From: Comamonas testosteroni
Lineage (GTDB): Bacteria > Pseudomonadota > Gammaproteobacteria > Burkholderiales > Burkholderiaceae_C
Direction: 5' to 3'
Assembly: GCF_014076415.1 (NCBI RefSeq)
Contig: NZ_CP043568.1
Span: 4,836,001-4,900,000 of the forward strand
Length of the DNA: 64,000 nt
The first letter of the stretch is position 1; each line of letters opens with the position of its first letter. The position numbers were made by a program, and so were the translations under genes. Below the pieces are notes generated by a model. That model did not search any database. It had not been told where the DNA came from and saw nothing but the letters and a program-made list of their open reading frames with translations. Shown piece after piece: positions 45,087-55,107 of the stretch.

Positions 45087-45103
45087 TGTGCACCAGGTGC
45101 ACA
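45087..45103. promoter_or_regulatory. MhpR operator candidate
   Basis: TGTGCACCAGGTGCACA is a perfect palindrome (8+1+8) in the mhpR-mhpA gap, 78 bases before mhpA. It is nearly identical to the MhpR site I recall from E. coli (GGTGCACCTGGTGCACA). A second inverted repeat, GTTTTGA-N6-TCAAAAC (45125-45144), contains a TTGACA that could be the -35 box of the mhpA promoter. The remaining 324-base gap holds no gene. Confidence 0.8.
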
Positions 45104-45180
45104 CTGTTTTCAGACTCCTCGAGTGTTTTGACAATTATCAAAACAGCACTCGATGCGCTCACCAAATACGGAGACTGACA

Positions 45181-46950
45181 ATGAACGCCCCCCAAGAAAA
45201 CCAAGCGAGCCAAGACGATGCCGATGTCCTGATCATTGGAGCTGGCCCGGTAGGGCTGACACTGGCAAACACTCTGGGGATGGCTGGCGTACGCGTCATC
45301 GTGGCAGAGAAGCTGCCACAGATTATTGACTACCCCCGAGCCATCGGCATTGACGACGAATCGCTGCGCACGCTGCAGGCAGCAGGTCTGTCCGATCAAG
45401 TACAGGCACACATCACCCCTCATCACTGGATGCGCTTCTACACCGCCAGCGGCCAGTGCTTTGCGTCCATCGAACCTCGCACCGATGAGTACGGATGGTC
45501 CCGCCGCAATGCCTTCATCCAGCCTCAGGTGGACGACATCCTGTACCGGGGTCTGCAGCGCTTTGAACAGGTCCAGGTACTGCTGGATCAGGAGCTGCAC
45601 AGCTTTATCCAGGACGATGCTGGCGTCACCGCCACTCTCAGGAGTTCCGAGGGCGTAGAGCGCACACTGCGCGCCAAGTACCTGGTCGCCAGCGATGGAG
45701 GCAACAGTCTGGTGCGTCGCACGCTGAACGTGCCCTTTGAGGGCCGTACCAAACCCAATCAATGGATTGTGGTTGATGTACGCAATGACCCCCTGGGAAC
45801 CCCTCATATCGACATGCATTGCGACCCGGAGCGCCCCTATGTCTCTGCAGCCCTGCCGCATGGCATCCGCCGCTTTGAATTCATGGTCATGCCCGGGGAG
45901 ACCGAAGAGCAGCTCTCAAAGCCGGAGAATCTTGCCCAGCTGATGCGCAAGGTCGTCGCAGATCCAGACAAGGTCGACTACATCCGCAAGCGCGTGTATA
46001 CGCACAACGCACGACTGGCGGCGCAGTTTCGGGTCGGACGAATCTTGCTGGCAGGCGATGCCGCGCACATCATGCCTGTCTGGCAGGGCCAGGGCTACAA
46101 CAGCGGTATGCGGGATGCCAGCAATCTCGCCTGGAAGCTGGCCATGGTCATCAAGGGAGAGGCCAGCAGCGGCCTGCTTGATAGCTACGAACAGGAACGC
46201 CGCGACCATGCCCGCAGCATGATCCATTTGTCCGAGGTGGCAGGCGACATCTTTGCCCCTGAAAGCCATACCGCAGCCAAAGTACGCGACACGGTGATGC
46301 TTGCCCTGAACGCGGTGCCGCCCGTCAAGCAGTATTTCGCCGAGATGCGCTTCAAACCCATGCCGCGCTACGAGCAGGGCGTGGTGCTGCACCACACGGG
46401 CACCGGCAATCAAGGAGCCAGGACACCGTTCGCTGGTCTGCTGGACCGCTCGGGCAACACTCCCTTGAGCCGCCTTCTGGGCCTGATGGCGGAAAAGAAG
46501 GAGTCTCTGGTGGGGCGTCTGGTGCATGGCCTGGAGACGGCGGCGTCCAGTCCCGTAGGTCGGATGTTCATTCAGCCTCGTGTTGCCACTGCGAACGGCC
46601 ACTCTGGCCTGCTGGACGACTTTGTTGGACTGAATTTCTGCATTCTGGCCTGGGGTACGGACCCCAGCTATGGCATGGACAAAGAGGCTCTGAATTTCTG
46701 GCAGCGCCTTGGCGCTCGCTTCATTCGTGCCATGCCCTCTGGCCAGCTGCTTCATCCAACGCCGACCCGCGATGGCGTGCTGACCGTTGGCGACGAACAA
46801 GGCCGCCTCAAGGACTGGTTCAGCGCTCAGGGCAAGTCGGTGGTGTTCGTGCGCCCGGACCGCTTTGTCGCGGCTCTGGCATCTCCGCAGGAGGTCAGCG
46901 CTGTCACCCGTCAGATGGCCCGGGTACTGCACTCCCCACTGGAGGCATGA
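45181..46950 (+). CDS. mhpA: 3-(3-hydroxyphenyl)propionate hydroxylase
   Basis: A 589-residue flavoprotein monooxygenase that hydroxylates 3-(3-hydroxyphenyl)propionate to the 2,3-dihydroxy compound with NADH and O2. [19 protein letters not shown] is the FAD fold, [14 protein letters not shown] the DG motif, and [20 protein letters not shown] the second FAD motif. Length is close to E. coli MhpA (554) with a longer tail. ATG 45181 follows GGAG. It is the first gene of the operon; its stop overlaps the mhpB translation start region. Confidence 0.93.
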   Translation: MNAPQENQASQDDADVLIIGAGPVGLTLANTLGMAGVRVIVAEKLPQIIDYPRAIGIDDESLRTLQAAGLSDQVQAHITPHHWMRFYTASGQCFASIEPRTDEYGWSRRNAFIQPQVDDILYRGLQRFEQVQVLLDQELHSFIQDDAGVTATLRSSEGVERTLRAKYLVASDGGNSLVRRTLNVPFEGRTKPNQWIVVDVRNDPLGTPHIDMHCDPERPYVSAALPHGIRRFEFMVMPGETEEQLSKPENLAQLMRKVVADPDKVDYIRKRVYTHNARLAAQFRVGRILLAGDAAHIMPVWQGQGYNSGMRDASNLAWKLAMVIKGEASSGLLDSYEQERRDHARSMIHLSEVAGDIFAPESHTAAKVRDTVMLALNAVPPVKQYFAEMRFKPMPRYEQGVVLHHTGTGNQGARTPFAGLLDRSGNTPLSRLLGLMAEKKESLVGRLVHGLETAASSPVGRMFIQPRVATANGHSGLLDDFVGLNFCILAWGTDPSYGMDKEALNFWQRLGARFIRAMPSGQLLHPTPTRDGVLTVGDEQGRLKDWFSAQGKSVVFVRPDRFVAALASPQEVSAVTRQMARVLHSPLEA

Positions 46951-46952
46951 AG

Positions 46953-47918
46953 ATGAGTGATAGCGCCATCGCCACTGCGCGCCGGGCATTTCTTGGCATG
47001 TCGCACTCGCCTTTGCTCGGTCTCAATCCTGTCGCGGCAGACGATCAGATCGCCATCGACAAGGCGATTGCTGCGGCGCGCGCGGCAGTTCATGAGTTCG
47101 CGCCAGAGCTCATCGTGCTGCTGGGGCCGGACCACTACAACGGCTTCTTCAATGAACTTATGCCGCCGTTCTGCATCGGCAGCCAGGCTACAGCCGTGGG
47201 CGACTATCTGTCTCCAGCCGGTCCTCTCAATGTAGCTGGAGAACTGGCCATCGCACTTGCCGACCACCTGATGGATAAACATTTCGATATCGCGGTGTCG
47301 CGGCGCATGTGGGTCGATCACGGCTTTTCGCAGGCCCTGCAGCTTCTGTGGGGGGACGAGATGGACACGCCGCCTGTCATTCCCATCTTCATGAATGCAG
47401 TGGCCCAACCCGGTATTGCGCGCATGGCCCGATGCAAGGCACTGGGAGAAGGCATTGGCAGCTTTCTCGACCGGTTGCCACAGCGCACACTGCTGATTGG
47501 TTCCGGCGGGCTGTCGCACGAGCCTCCCGTCCCGACGCTGACCCATCCTGACCCTGCCGTACGCGAGCGCATTACCGTCCGCTCCACGCCCACAAAGCAG
47601 GAGCGCGAGCTCAAGACCGAGCGCGTCAAGGCCGCCGGTCTGGCTCTGGCCAATGGCGACAGCTCGATGAAGCCGCTCAACCCCGAGTGGGATCTGCAAT
47701 GGATGGACGCCATGGCCAGCGGCCAGCTGGACGGACTATGTGCGATGAGCGAAGCCTCGATCGGCGCCATGGCCGGCAACTCTGCCCATGAGTCCAAGAC
47801 CTGGCTGGTGGCGCGGTCCGCACTGCCTGCCAACACCCGTCTGCCTTGTCCGGTACGGACCTACCGCGCCATTCCATCGCTCATTGCGGGCTATGGCGTG
47901 ATGTTCATGCACCACTGA
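46953..47918 (+). CDS. mhpB: 2,3-dihydroxyphenylpropionate 1,2-dioxygenase
   Basis: A 321-residue class III extradiol dioxygenase (LigB type) that opens the ring of 3-(2,3-dihydroxyphenyl)propionate. Fe(II) and acid/base His residues lie in [24 protein letters not shown] and [29 protein letters not shown] and [14 protein letters not shown] complete the family set. GGAGG at 46941-46945 is at the best distance for ATG 46953; ATG 46947 overlaps the mhpA stop (ATGA) and is the alternative. Confidence 0.93.
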   Translation: MSDSAIATARRAFLGMSHSPLLGLNPVAADDQIAIDKAIAAARAAVHEFAPELIVLLGPDHYNGFFNELMPPFCIGSQATAVGDYLSPAGPLNVAGELAIALADHLMDKHFDIAVSRRMWVDHGFSQALQLLWGDEMDTPPVIPIFMNAVAQPGIARMARCKALGEGIGSFLDRLPQRTLLIGSGGLSHEPPVPTLTHPDPAVRERITVRSTPTKQERELKTERVKAAGLALANGDSSMKPLNPEWDLQWMDAMASGQLDGLCAMSEASIGAMAGNSAHESKTWLVARSALPANTRLPCPVRTYRAIPSLIAGYGVMFMHH

Positions 47919-47931
47919 TCCTCATTCTTTC

Positions 47932-48723
47932 ATGACTGCCATGCCGACCACCAAGCAAATACAGGCCTGGGCCGAACGCCTGCGCCACGCGGAAGCCACC
48001 GCCACCCCCATTGCTCCCCTGCGCGAGGAGATCGCCGACAACGACAGCGCCTATGCCGTGCAACTGGCCAATGTGCAATATGCACAGAGCCAGGGCCGCC
48101 GGATCGTGGGTCGCAAGATCGGGCTGACATCCCTTGCCGTGCAAAAGCAGCTGGGCGTGGACCAACCCGACTTCGGCACGCTGTTCGCAGACATGCTCTA
48201 TGGCGACGATGAGGTCGTGCCCCTGTCGCGGACGCTTCAGCCCAAGGTCGAGGCCGAGGTGGCGCTGGTACTGGCCAAGGATCTGGAGCGACCCGACACC
48301 ACGCTGGTGGATGTCATCAGCGCCACCGCCTATGTGCTTCCGGCCATCGAGATCGTGGGCAGCCGCATTGCCGACTGGAATATCCGCTTCATTGACACCG
48401 TGGCCGACAACGCATCCAGCGGTCTGGTCGTGCTGGGCGCCGTACCGACTGCGCTCAACGCACTGGATCTCAAGCTGTGCGAGATGCAGATGACGCGCAA
48501 TGGCGATGTCGTCTCCACCGGATCCGGTGGAGCCTGCCTGGGCCATCCCCTGAATGCCGCCGTTTGGCTGGCCCGCCGACTCGCCAGCCTCGGCCAGGCG
48601 CTGCGAGCCGGCGACCTCGTGCTGACCGGTGCCCTGGGCCCCATGGTCGCAGTGAATGCCGGCGATCGTTTCGAAGCCCGCATCAGCGGCGTCGGCTCCG
48701 TGTGCGCGCAGTTTGAACGGTAA
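47932..48723 (+). CDS. mhpD: 2-keto-4-pentenoate hydratase
   Basis: A 263-residue hydratase of the fumarylacetoacetase-like fold that converts 2-hydroxypenta-2,4-dienoate to 4-hydroxy-2-oxovalerate. [24 protein letters not shown], metal-binding [15 protein letters not shown] (Glu pair), [15 protein letters not shown] and [18 protein letters not shown] match MhpD. It follows mhpB after 13 bases. An in-frame Met three residues later is also possible as start. Confidence 0.93.
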   Translation: MTAMPTTKQIQAWAERLRHAEATATPIAPLREEIADNDSAYAVQLANVQYAQSQGRRIVGRKIGLTSLAVQKQLGVDQPDFGTLFADMLYGDDEVVPLSRTLQPKVEAEVALVLAKDLERPDTTLVDVISATAYVLPAIEIVGSRIADWNIRFIDTVADNASSGLVVLGAVPTALNALDLKLCEMQMTRNGDVVSTGSGGACLGHPLNAAVWLARRLASLGQALRAGDLVLTGALGPMVAVNAGDRFEARISGVGSVCAQFER

Positions 48724-48788
48724 ATCTTCTCGAAAGCATTCCCGCCCCCGTTTTCCATTGCTCATAACGATTATTCAGGAGACAAATC

Positions 48789-49766
48789 ATGTGGAATCGA
48801 CGTCAATTGTTCGCAGCCGGTGCTGCCTCGCTCGCTGCCTGCGTGGGTACACCCGCCATCGCGCAGAATTTCCCCAACCGTGCTGTGACCATGGTCGTTC
48901 CCTTCCCGGCCGGAGGCATCACCGATGCCGTGGCGCGTGCGCTGGCAAGCAAGATGGGAGAGCAGCTTGGCAAGCCTGTCATCGTTGACAACCGGCCCGG
49001 CGGAGGCGGCCAGATTGCGGCGGTCTATGTGCGCCAGCAAGCGGCCGACGGCCATACCCTGTATGTCGGTGCCACCGAGATGTTTGCCATCAACCCCTCG
49101 TTGTTTCGCAATTTCTCATATGACCCGCTGAAGGATTTCAGTCCCGTCACTTCGCTGATCGCTTCGCCGTTGGTGCTTGTCGTCCCTGCCAATAGTTCAC
49201 TGACCAGCGTCAAGGAACTCATAGCCCAGGCCAAGAGCCGCAAGGACGGACTGAACTTCGCCTCGCAGGGCATGGGCTCCATCGGCCATCTTCTCGGAGA
49301 GACCTTCCGCGGCAAGGTTGGCGGAAAGTTCAACCATGTAGCCTACAAAGGCTCCGCACCCGCACTGCAGGATGTGATGGGTGGACAGGTGGACTTCATG
49401 TTCGACCCGGTCATCACCACAGCCCCACTGGTGGCCGGCAAGAAACTCAAGCCCCTGGCGATTGCGGCCGACAAGCGTTCGCCACAAATGCCGGACGTAC
49501 CCACCCTGGCCGAGCTTGGCGTGCCCGGTGTGAATGCCGGCGTGTGGTTCGGTGCCGTGGTCAAGACAGGTACCGCTGCCGCTGTGGTTGAACGTCTGAA
49601 CGATGCCATCCACCAGGCCATGAAGGACCCTGAAGTGGTCAAGCGTTTTGCCGATCAAGGCATGCAGGCGTTCCCGTCAACCCCGGCCCAGTTTGGCAGC
49701 TTCATGCAGTCGGAGCTGACCAAATGGGGTCCTCTGGTCAAGGCCAGCGGCGCTTCGATCGAGTGA
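48789..49766 (+). CDS. Bug/TctC-type binding protein in the mhp operon (first)
   Basis: A 325-residue periplasmic binding protein. A twin-arginine-like start (NRRQLFAAGAASLAA) leads to a signal peptide ending [61 protein letters not shown] and VAYKGSAPALQDVMGGQVDFM are family blocks. It lies between mhpD and mhpF, where E. coli has no transporter (its mhpT is at the end). It may bind phenylpropionoids, probably 3-(3-hydroxyphenyl)propionate, for uptake or sensing. No TctA/TctB partner is near. ATG 48789 follows CAGGAGACAAATC. Confidence 0.9.
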   Translation: MWNRRQLFAAGAASLAACVGTPAIAQNFPNRAVTMVVPFPAGGITDAVARALASKMGEQLGKPVIVDNRPGGGGQIAAVYVRQQAADGHTLYVGATEMFAINPSLFRNFSYDPLKDFSPVTSLIASPLVLVVPANSSLTSVKELIAQAKSRKDGLNFASQGMGSIGHLLGETFRGKVGGKFNHVAYKGSAPALQDVMGGQVDFMFDPVITTAPLVAGKKLKPLAIAADKRSPQMPDVPTLAELGVPGVNAGVWFGAVVKTGTAAAVVERLNDAIHQAMKDPEVVKRFADQGMQAFPSTPAQFGSFMQSELTKWGPLVKASGASIE

Positions 49767-49777
49767 GCAGGCAGCCA

Positions 49778-50755
49778 ATGTTGCATCGTCGAACTCTTTT
49801 GCAGTCGGCTCTGGGCTTGGGCAGCCTGTCGATCGGCGGCCTCGGCTCGGTGCAGGCCTTTCCCGGCAAGCCCATCACACTCGTGCTGCCGTTTTCCGCC
49901 GGCGGCATCAGCGATGTCATGGCCCGAGCCCTCGGTCAGCATTTGGCTCAACAGCTGGGCAAGCCCGTGATTGTTGACAACAAGCCTGGTGCAGGAGGGC
50001 AGATTGCGGCCAGCACCGTGCTTCAACAGGCAGCCGATGGACACACCGTGTATGTGGCTGGCACGGCCATGTTTGCCATCAACCCAACGCTGTTCCGCAA
50101 GTTTTCCTACGACCCTGTCAAGGACTTCGAGCCGGTAACGTCTCTGGTCACCTCTCCTCTGGTGCTCGTGGTTTCGGCAGACAGTCCTGTCAGGACGCTG
50201 AGCGAGCTGGTGGCGCTTTCCCGCAGCAGCAAGCAAGGCCTGACATTTGCCTCACAAGGCCTGGGCTCCATCGGCCACCTGCTGGGGGAGCTGTTTCGCG
50301 GCAAAACCGGTGGAAGCATGTCTCATGTGGCCTACAAAGGCTCGGTGCCGGCACTGCAGGACGTGATGACAAACCGGGTCGACTTCATGTTCGATCCCAC
50401 GAGTTCAACCGAAGCGCTGATCCGAGGCAGAAAGCTGCGCGCGCTGGCGATTGCCTCTGAAAGACGCAGTCCCCAACTGCCCGATGTTCCCACCATGGCG
50501 GAGCTGGGAGTGTCCGGTGTCGATGCAGGCGTCTGGTTCGGCGCAGCCGTGCGAAGCGGAACTCCTGCCACGGTGGTCCAGACATTGAACCGTGCGCTGG
50601 TCGCAGCCTTGCAGGACCCGGGAATACAGAAACGCTTCGAAAGCCAGGGCATGCAGGCCTATCCGCAAACCCCGGAGCAATTCAGGCAATTCATCCACAG
50701 CGAGATCGCACGCTGGGCACCGCTGATCCGGTCCAGCGGAGCCGGCATCGACTGA
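49778..50755 (+). CDS. Bug/TctC-type binding protein in the mhp operon (second)
   Basis: A 325-residue paralogue of the protein just upstream, same length and closely similar along its whole course ([79 protein letters not shown]). The signal peptide also opens with a twin Arg ([13 protein letters not shown]). It follows after only 11 bases, so it arose by tandem duplication and is co-translated. Different residues in the binding cleft, such as [12 protein letters not shown] against FMFDPVITTAPL, suggest a different ligand preference. Confidence 0.9.
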   Translation: MLHRRTLLQSALGLGSLSIGGLGSVQAFPGKPITLVLPFSAGGISDVMARALGQHLAQQLGKPVIVDNKPGAGGQIAASTVLQQAADGHTVYVAGTAMFAINPTLFRKFSYDPVKDFEPVTSLVTSPLVLVVSADSPVRTLSELVALSRSSKQGLTFASQGLGSIGHLLGELFRGKTGGSMSHVAYKGSVPALQDVMTNRVDFMFDPTSSTEALIRGRKLRALAIASERRSPQLPDVPTMAELGVSGVDAGVWFGAAVRSGTPATVVQTLNRALVAALQDPGIQKRFESQGMQAYPQTPEQFRQFIHSEIARWAPLIRSSGAGID

Positions 50756-50778
50756 TTTTTTTTCTGAAGGTAAACGCT

Positions 50779-51729
50779 ATGACGCGCAAACTCAAGGCCG
50801 CCATCATCGGCAGCGGCAATATCGGCACGGATCTGATGATCAAGATCCTGCGCCATGGCAAGCACATCGAGATGGGGGCCATGGTCGGCATTGACCCCAA
50901 CTCCGACGGTCTGGCCCGCGCCGCCCGCATGGGCGTGGCCACTACCCACGAAGGCGTGGAAGGCCTCACGCACATGCCCGGGTTCGCCGACATCGACTTT
51001 GTGTTCGATGCCACCAGTGCCGGCGCACATGTGAAGAACGATGCCTTCCTGCGCAGCCTCAGGCCCGGCCTCCGCATGATCGACCTGACGCCGGCGGCCA
51101 TCGGCCCGTACTGCATTCCCGTGGTCAACGGCGACATGCATCTGGACGCGCCGAATGTGAACATGGTCACCTGCGGCGGCCAGGCCACCATCCCCATGGT
51201 GGCCGCAGTCTCTCGTGTGGCCAAGGTGCACTACGGCGAAATCATTGCCTCGATTGCCAGCAAGAGTGCCGGCCCCGGCACCCGTGCCAACATCGACGAG
51301 TTCACCGAGACCACCTCCAAGGCGATCGAGGTCGTGGGCGGCGCCACCAAGGGCAAGGCCATCATCATCATGAACCCGGCCGAGCCGCCCCTGATCATGC
51401 GCGACACGGTCTACACCCTGAGCGCGCTGGCCGACGAGGCCGCCATTGCCGCATCGGTAGAGCAGATGGCCGCTGCCGTGCAGTCCTATGTGCCGGGCTA
51501 CCGCCTCAAGCAGCAGGTGCAGTTCGACCGCATCGATGCACCGATCCGCATCCCCGGCGTGGGCAATGCCCTCACGGGCCTGAAAACCTCGATCTTTCTA
51601 GAGGTTGAGGGGGCGGCCCACTATCTGCCCGCCTATGCAGGCAACCTGGACATCATGACCAGCGCCGGTCTGCGCACTGCGGAACACATGGCCGAGCGCA
51701 TGCTGGCGACGCTCGCCGTGGCCGCCTGA
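50779..51729 (+). CDS. mhpF: Acetaldehyde dehydrogenase (acylating)
   Basis: A 316-residue NAD-dependent enzyme that turns acetaldehyde and CoA into acetyl-Co[20 protein letters not shown] is the NAD fold, [20 protein letters not shown] holds the catalytic Cys, and [18 protein letters not shown] and [15 protein letters not shown] are typical. It forms a channelling complex with the aldolase MhpE, encoded 14 bases downstream. GAAGG upstream of 50779 is the ribosome site. Confidence 0.95.
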   Translation: MTRKLKAAIIGSGNIGTDLMIKILRHGKHIEMGAMVGIDPNSDGLARAARMGVATTHEGVEGLTHMPGFADIDFVFDATSAGAHVKNDAFLRSLRPGLRMIDLTPAAIGPYCIPVVNGDMHLDAPNVNMVTCGGQATIPMVAAVSRVAKVHYGEIIASIASKSAGPGTRANIDEFTETTSKAIEVVGGATKGKAIIIMNPAEPPLIMRDTVYTLSALADEAAIAASVEQMAAAVQSYVPGYRLKQQVQFDRIDAPIRIPGVGNALTGLKTSIFLEVEGAAHYLPAYAGNLDIMTSAGLRTAEHMAERMLATLAVAA

Positions 51730-51743
51730 GGAGACGACACACC

Positions 51744-52775
51744 ATGACGCAAACCAAGAAAATCTACATCTCCGACGTGACCCTGCGCGACGGCAGCCAC
51801 GCCATTCGTCACCAGTACAGCGTGGAGCAGGCCAGGCAGATTGCCCAGGCGCTGGATGAGGCCCGGGTCGACTCGATCGAGGTCGCTCACGGCGACGGTC
51901 TGCAAGGCTCCAGCTTCAACTATGGCTTTGGTGCCCATACCGATCTGGAATGGATTGAGGCCGTGGCCAGCGTGGTCAAGCACGCCAAGATCACCACCTT
52001 GCTGCTGCCGGGCATCGGCACCGTCCACGACCTCAAGGCTGCCTACGAAGCCGGTGTGCGTGTGGTGCGGGTGGCGACCCACTGCACCGAAGCCGACGTG
52101 TCCAAACAGCATATTGAATATGCGCGTCATCTGGGCATGGAAGCCGTGGGCTTTCTGATGATGAGCCATATGACCTCGCCCAAGGCTCTGGCTGAACAGG
52201 CCAAGCTGATGGAGAGCTATGGCGCTACCTGCTGCTATGTCGTGGACTCCGGCGGTGCGCTGGGCATGAACGATGTGCGCGATCGCTTCAAGGCATTCAA
52301 GGACATCCTCAAGCCGGAAACCCAGACCGGCATGCATGCCCACCACAACCTGAGCCTGGGCGTGGCCAACTCCATCGTGGCGGTGGAAGAAGGCTGTGAC
52401 CGCGTGGATGCCAGCCTGGCCGGCATGGGCGCGGGCGCCGGCAATGCTCCGCTGGAGGTGTTCATCGCAGCCGCAGAGCGCCTGGGCTGGAACCACGGCA
52501 CGGATCTCAACAAGCTCATGGATGCCGCCGACGACATCGTGCGCCCGCTACAAGACCGTCCGGTGCGCGTGGACCGCGAAACACTGGCACTGGGTTACGC
52601 AGGCGTTTACAGCTCGTTCCTGCGTCACTCCGAAGCTGCGGCGGCCAAGTATGGACTCAAGGCCGTGGATATCTTGGTGGAGCTGGGCAAGCGCCGCATG
52701 GTCGGGGGTCAGGAAGACATGATTGTCGACGTAGCGCTGGACCTGCTGAGGCAACGCGAAGCCGCCTCCCTCTGA
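51744..52775 (+). CDS. mhpE: 4-hydroxy-2-oxovalerate aldolase
   Basis: A 343-residue HMGL-like TIM-barrel aldolase that splits 4-hydroxy-2-oxovalerate to pyruvate and acetaldehyde. [19 protein letters not shown] has the catalytic Arg and metal-binding Asp, [29 protein letters not shown] and [17 protein letters not shown] (HxH metal ligands) are the other blocks. The C-terminal DmpG-type domain is present, which contacts the dehydrogenase. GAGGAGACGACACACC lies before the ATG. Confidence 0.95.
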   Translation: MTQTKKIYISDVTLRDGSHAIRHQYSVEQARQIAQALDEARVDSIEVAHGDGLQGSSFNYGFGAHTDLEWIEAVASVVKHAKITTLLLPGIGTVHDLKAAYEAGVRVVRVATHCTEADVSKQHIEYARHLGMEAVGFLMMSHMTSPKALAEQAKLMESYGATCCYVVDSGGALGMNDVRDRFKAFKDILKPETQTGMHAHHNLSLGVANSIVAVEEGCDRVDASLAGMGAGAGNAPLEVFIAAAERLGWNHGTDLNKLMDAADDIVRPLQDRPVRVDRETLALGYAGVYSSFLRHSEAAAAKYGLKAVDILVELGKRRMVGGQEDMIVDVALDLLRQREAASL

Positions 52776-52832
52776 TCTTTTCACCATCCTCGCGGTCAGC
52801 CAGCCGTGGCTGCCGCCTTCACGGAGTCATTT

Positions 52833-53693
52833 ATGAACGCCCCTAACACGGAAGCCTCCAGCAGTCGCTTTGTCACGATCACCGAGGCGGGACAGCCCCT
52901 GAGGCTGCACTACAACGATGTCGGCTCCGGCAGTGAAGTCGTGGTCATGCTGCACGGCTCCGGCCCAGGCGCCAGCGGCTGGGCCAACTTCCACCGCAAT
53001 ATCGAACCGCTGGTGGATGCGGGATACCGTGTCATTTTGCTGGACTGCCCCGGCTGGAGCAAAAGCGACACCATCGTCAGCACAGGCTCGCGATCGGATC
53101 TGAACGCACGCTGCCTCAAAGGCGTGCTGGACGCGCTGGACATCGCCAAGGTTCACATCATCGGCAACTCCATGGGCGGTCATAGCGCCGTGGGCTTTGC
53201 GCTGGCCAACCCCGAGATGGTGGGCAAGCTCATCCTCATGGGCGGCGGCACCGGCGGCCCCAGCGCCCTCGTGCCCATGCCCGCCGAAGGCATCAAGCTC
53301 ATCGGCGCGCTGTACCGCGACCCTACGGTGGAGAACCTCAAGCGCATGATGAATGTGTTTGTGTACGACACCAGCAGCCTGACCGAAGAGCTCTATCAGC
53401 AGCGTCTGAGCAATATCCTGGCCCGCCGTGATCACCTCGAAAACTTCGTCAAGAGCGCCCAGATCAACCCGAAGCAGTTCAGCGACTACGGCGCACGTCT
53501 GCCTGAAATCAAGGCCAGGACCTTGATCATCTGGGGCCGTGACGACCGCTTTGTGCCATTGGACATCGGCCTGCGCCTGCTATGGGGTATTCCCAACTCG
53601 GAATTCCACGTGTTCAGTCAGTGCGGCCATTGGGCACAGTGGGAGCATGCCGAAGTCTTCAACAATATGGTTCAAGACTTTCTCGCACGCTGA
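52833..53693 (+). CDS. mhpC: 2-hydroxy-6-oxonona-2,4-dienedioate hydrolase
   Basis: A 286-residue alpha/beta hydrolase that cleaves the C-C bond of the meta-cleavage product to succinate and 2-hydroxypenta-2,4-dienoate. [21 protein letters not shown] is the oxyanion region, nucleophile Ser in [16 protein letters not shown], Asp in [16 protein letters not shown], His in [12 protein letters not shown]. It is the last gene of the operon. The start at 52833 follows a GGAG; 52806 is in frame but less likely. Confidence 0.94.
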   Translation: MNAPNTEASSSRFVTITEAGQPLRLHYNDVGSGSEVVVMLHGSGPGASGWANFHRNIEPLVDAGYRVILLDCPGWSKSDTIVSTGSRSDLNARCLKGVLDALDIAKVHIIGNSMGGHSAVGFALANPEMVGKLILMGGGTGGPSALVPMPAEGIKLIGALYRDPTVENLKRMMNVFVYDTSSLTEELYQQRLSNILARRDHLENFVKSAQINPKQFSDYGARLPEIKARTLIIWGRDDRFVPLDIGLRLLWGIPNSEFHVFSQCGHWAQWEHAEVFNNMVQDFLAR

Positions 53694-54011
53694 CCGGCCA
53701 GTGAGCCAGCAAGAAGTGGGAGCAAGCCATTGAGATGCATGCCATGCATGGGCAACAGTTCAATGGCTTGTTTGGGATGCGGGGCAGGAATTCAGGTCAG
53801 CGGCCCAACCATCCCTGCCTCAGGCAGGCTCCGCCTCCGATTGAGCTAGCTGGATGCAACAGCCTGGCTGTCACACGGATATTGGCATCAATCAAGCGAA
53901 ATTCCACGTTTCGTCGTCAGGATCACTTCGAAGCATTTCACTCACTGTGATCCTTCTGCGGCTCAAACACATCCGCCCGGGCCATGCTCCGCTAGTGGAA
54001 AAGCGCGGCCC
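53694..54011. other. Intergenic region after mhpC, no gene found
   Basis: 318 bases between convergent mhpC and a LysR gene. Short plus-strand frames here lack similarity and a ribosome site. GATGCATGCCATGCATGG (near 53735-53752) is a small self-complementary element. No clear T-run terminator was found for mhpC. Base composition is lower in GC than the flanking genes. Confidence 0.4.
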
Positions 54012-54980
54012 TTACCGAGAACGGATTGAATTGCCGTTTTTTGCCACGGAATCATCATCGACATTCAGCAAAGCCGGAATTTCAGCCACCAGTGCATCGA
54101 TGGCCACCCGCAACTTGCGACGCAATTGCCGTGTCTGCGGCCAGAGAGCATGGATCTCATAGGAGCGGGCCCGATAGTCGGGCAGGATATGTACCAGCTC
54201 TCCACGCTTGGCATAGCTGCTCAGCAGCCAGCAGGGTACCCAGGCAATACCGTAGCCGGCCACGGCAGCAGCGGCAATGGCCTGGATATCGTCCATGCTG
54301 ATCTGGGAGCGCACTTGCAGGCGGTAGTCTGAGCTGCCGCCTCGCCCAGCAACTGGCGAAACATTCCACGGAGCGACGACACCCGAGCGCGAGTAACTGA
54401 TGACCGCATGACCATCGAGTTCCTCCAGGATGCTGGGCGTGCCGTGGCGTGCCAGATAGGCCGGGGAAGCTCCGATGCTGATGTGCTGTGTGCCCAGCAG
54501 GCGCGCAGACAAGGTGCCGCTGTCATGCAGGGGGCCTATGCGTATGGCCAGGTCAAATCCCTCCTCGATCAGATCCACTGTCCGGTCGCCAAACGACAGA
54601 TCGATACTCAGCTGCGGATACAGACGCGTCAGATTCAGCAGTATTGGCGCCACGCACAGCTGCCCAAAGCCTTCTGGCACGCTGACCCGCAGGCGGCCGA
54701 TGGGCTCCATGCGGCCACTGTCCAGATCTGCCTCGGCTTCATCCAGCTCCTTGAGTGCCCGAGTGCAGCGCTCGTAGTAGATCTGCCCCTCCTCGGTCAG
54801 GGTCTGGCTACGCGTATTGCGCTGCAGTAGCCGCGTGCCCAGACGTGCCTCCAGCCTCGCAACGGCCTTGCCCACGGCAGAGCGCGTCACACCAAGCCGC
54901 TGGGCAGCAGGGGTGAAGCCGCCCGCTTCCACCACCTGCACAAAGGTGGAAACTCCTTCCAGAGGGTCTTGCACAGCCAT
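54012..54980 (-). CDS. LysR family regulator of a DHA2 transporter
   Basis: A 322-residue LysR-type regulator. The helix-turn-helix lies at about 8-65 (GGFTPAAQRLGVTRSAVGKA, RLEARLGTRLLQRNTRSQTLT) and the effector domain follows (LDSGRMEPIGRLRVSVPEGFG, DLAIRIGPLHDSGTL). It is of the common CrgA/AaeR-like branch, with the SVVAPWNVSP-type region. It is divergent from the DHA2-type efflux gene, 127 bases away, and is its likely regulator. Confidence 0.88.
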   Translation of the reverse strand: MAVQDPLEGVSTFVQVVEAGGFTPAAQRLGVTRSAVGKAVARLEARLGTRLLQRNTRSQTLTEEGQIYYERCTRALKELDEAEADLDSGRMEPIGRLRVSVPEGFGQLCVAPILLNLTRLYPQLSIDLSFGDRTVDLIEEGFDLAIRIGPLHDSGTLSARLLGTQHISIGASPAYLARHGTPSILEELDGHAVISYSRSGVVAPWNVSPVAGRGGSSDYRLQVRSQISMDDIQAIAAAAVAGYGIAWVPCWLLSSYAKRGELVHILPDYRARSYEIHALWPQTRQLRRKLRVAIDALVAEIPALLNVDDDSVAKNGNSIRSR

Positions 54981-54998
54981 TTCTATTAGGTCCTTTCA

Positions 54999-55079
54999 TT
55001 CCCCAAAAATGGGAAATCAATGCGTGAATTTAAGAATTCTATTCCCATAGACTCGCATTGAACGTTCTGCGTCAGAACG
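54999..55079. promoter_or_regulatory. Operator candidates between LysR and DHA2 transporter genes
   Basis: Two inverted repeats: TTCCC-CAAAAAT-GGGAA (54999-55015), close to the regulator start, and CGTTCTGCGTCAGAACG (55063-55079), a perfect 7+3+7 palindrome 29 bases before the transporter start. The second overlaps the expected promoter of the transporter. Confidence 0.55.
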
Positions 55080-55107
55080 CCGTTTCCCTTTTCTGGAATG
55101 CGCAACC

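Noticed and set aside
44857..45180. Possible small gene in the mhpR-mhpA gap
   Set aside because: The frames present have no ribosome site, and the region holds the operator palindrome and promoter-like elements, so it is treated as regulatory.
53735..53950. Short plus-strand frame after mhpC
   Set aside because: 71 codons, no ribosome site, no similarity and composition unlike the neighbours.
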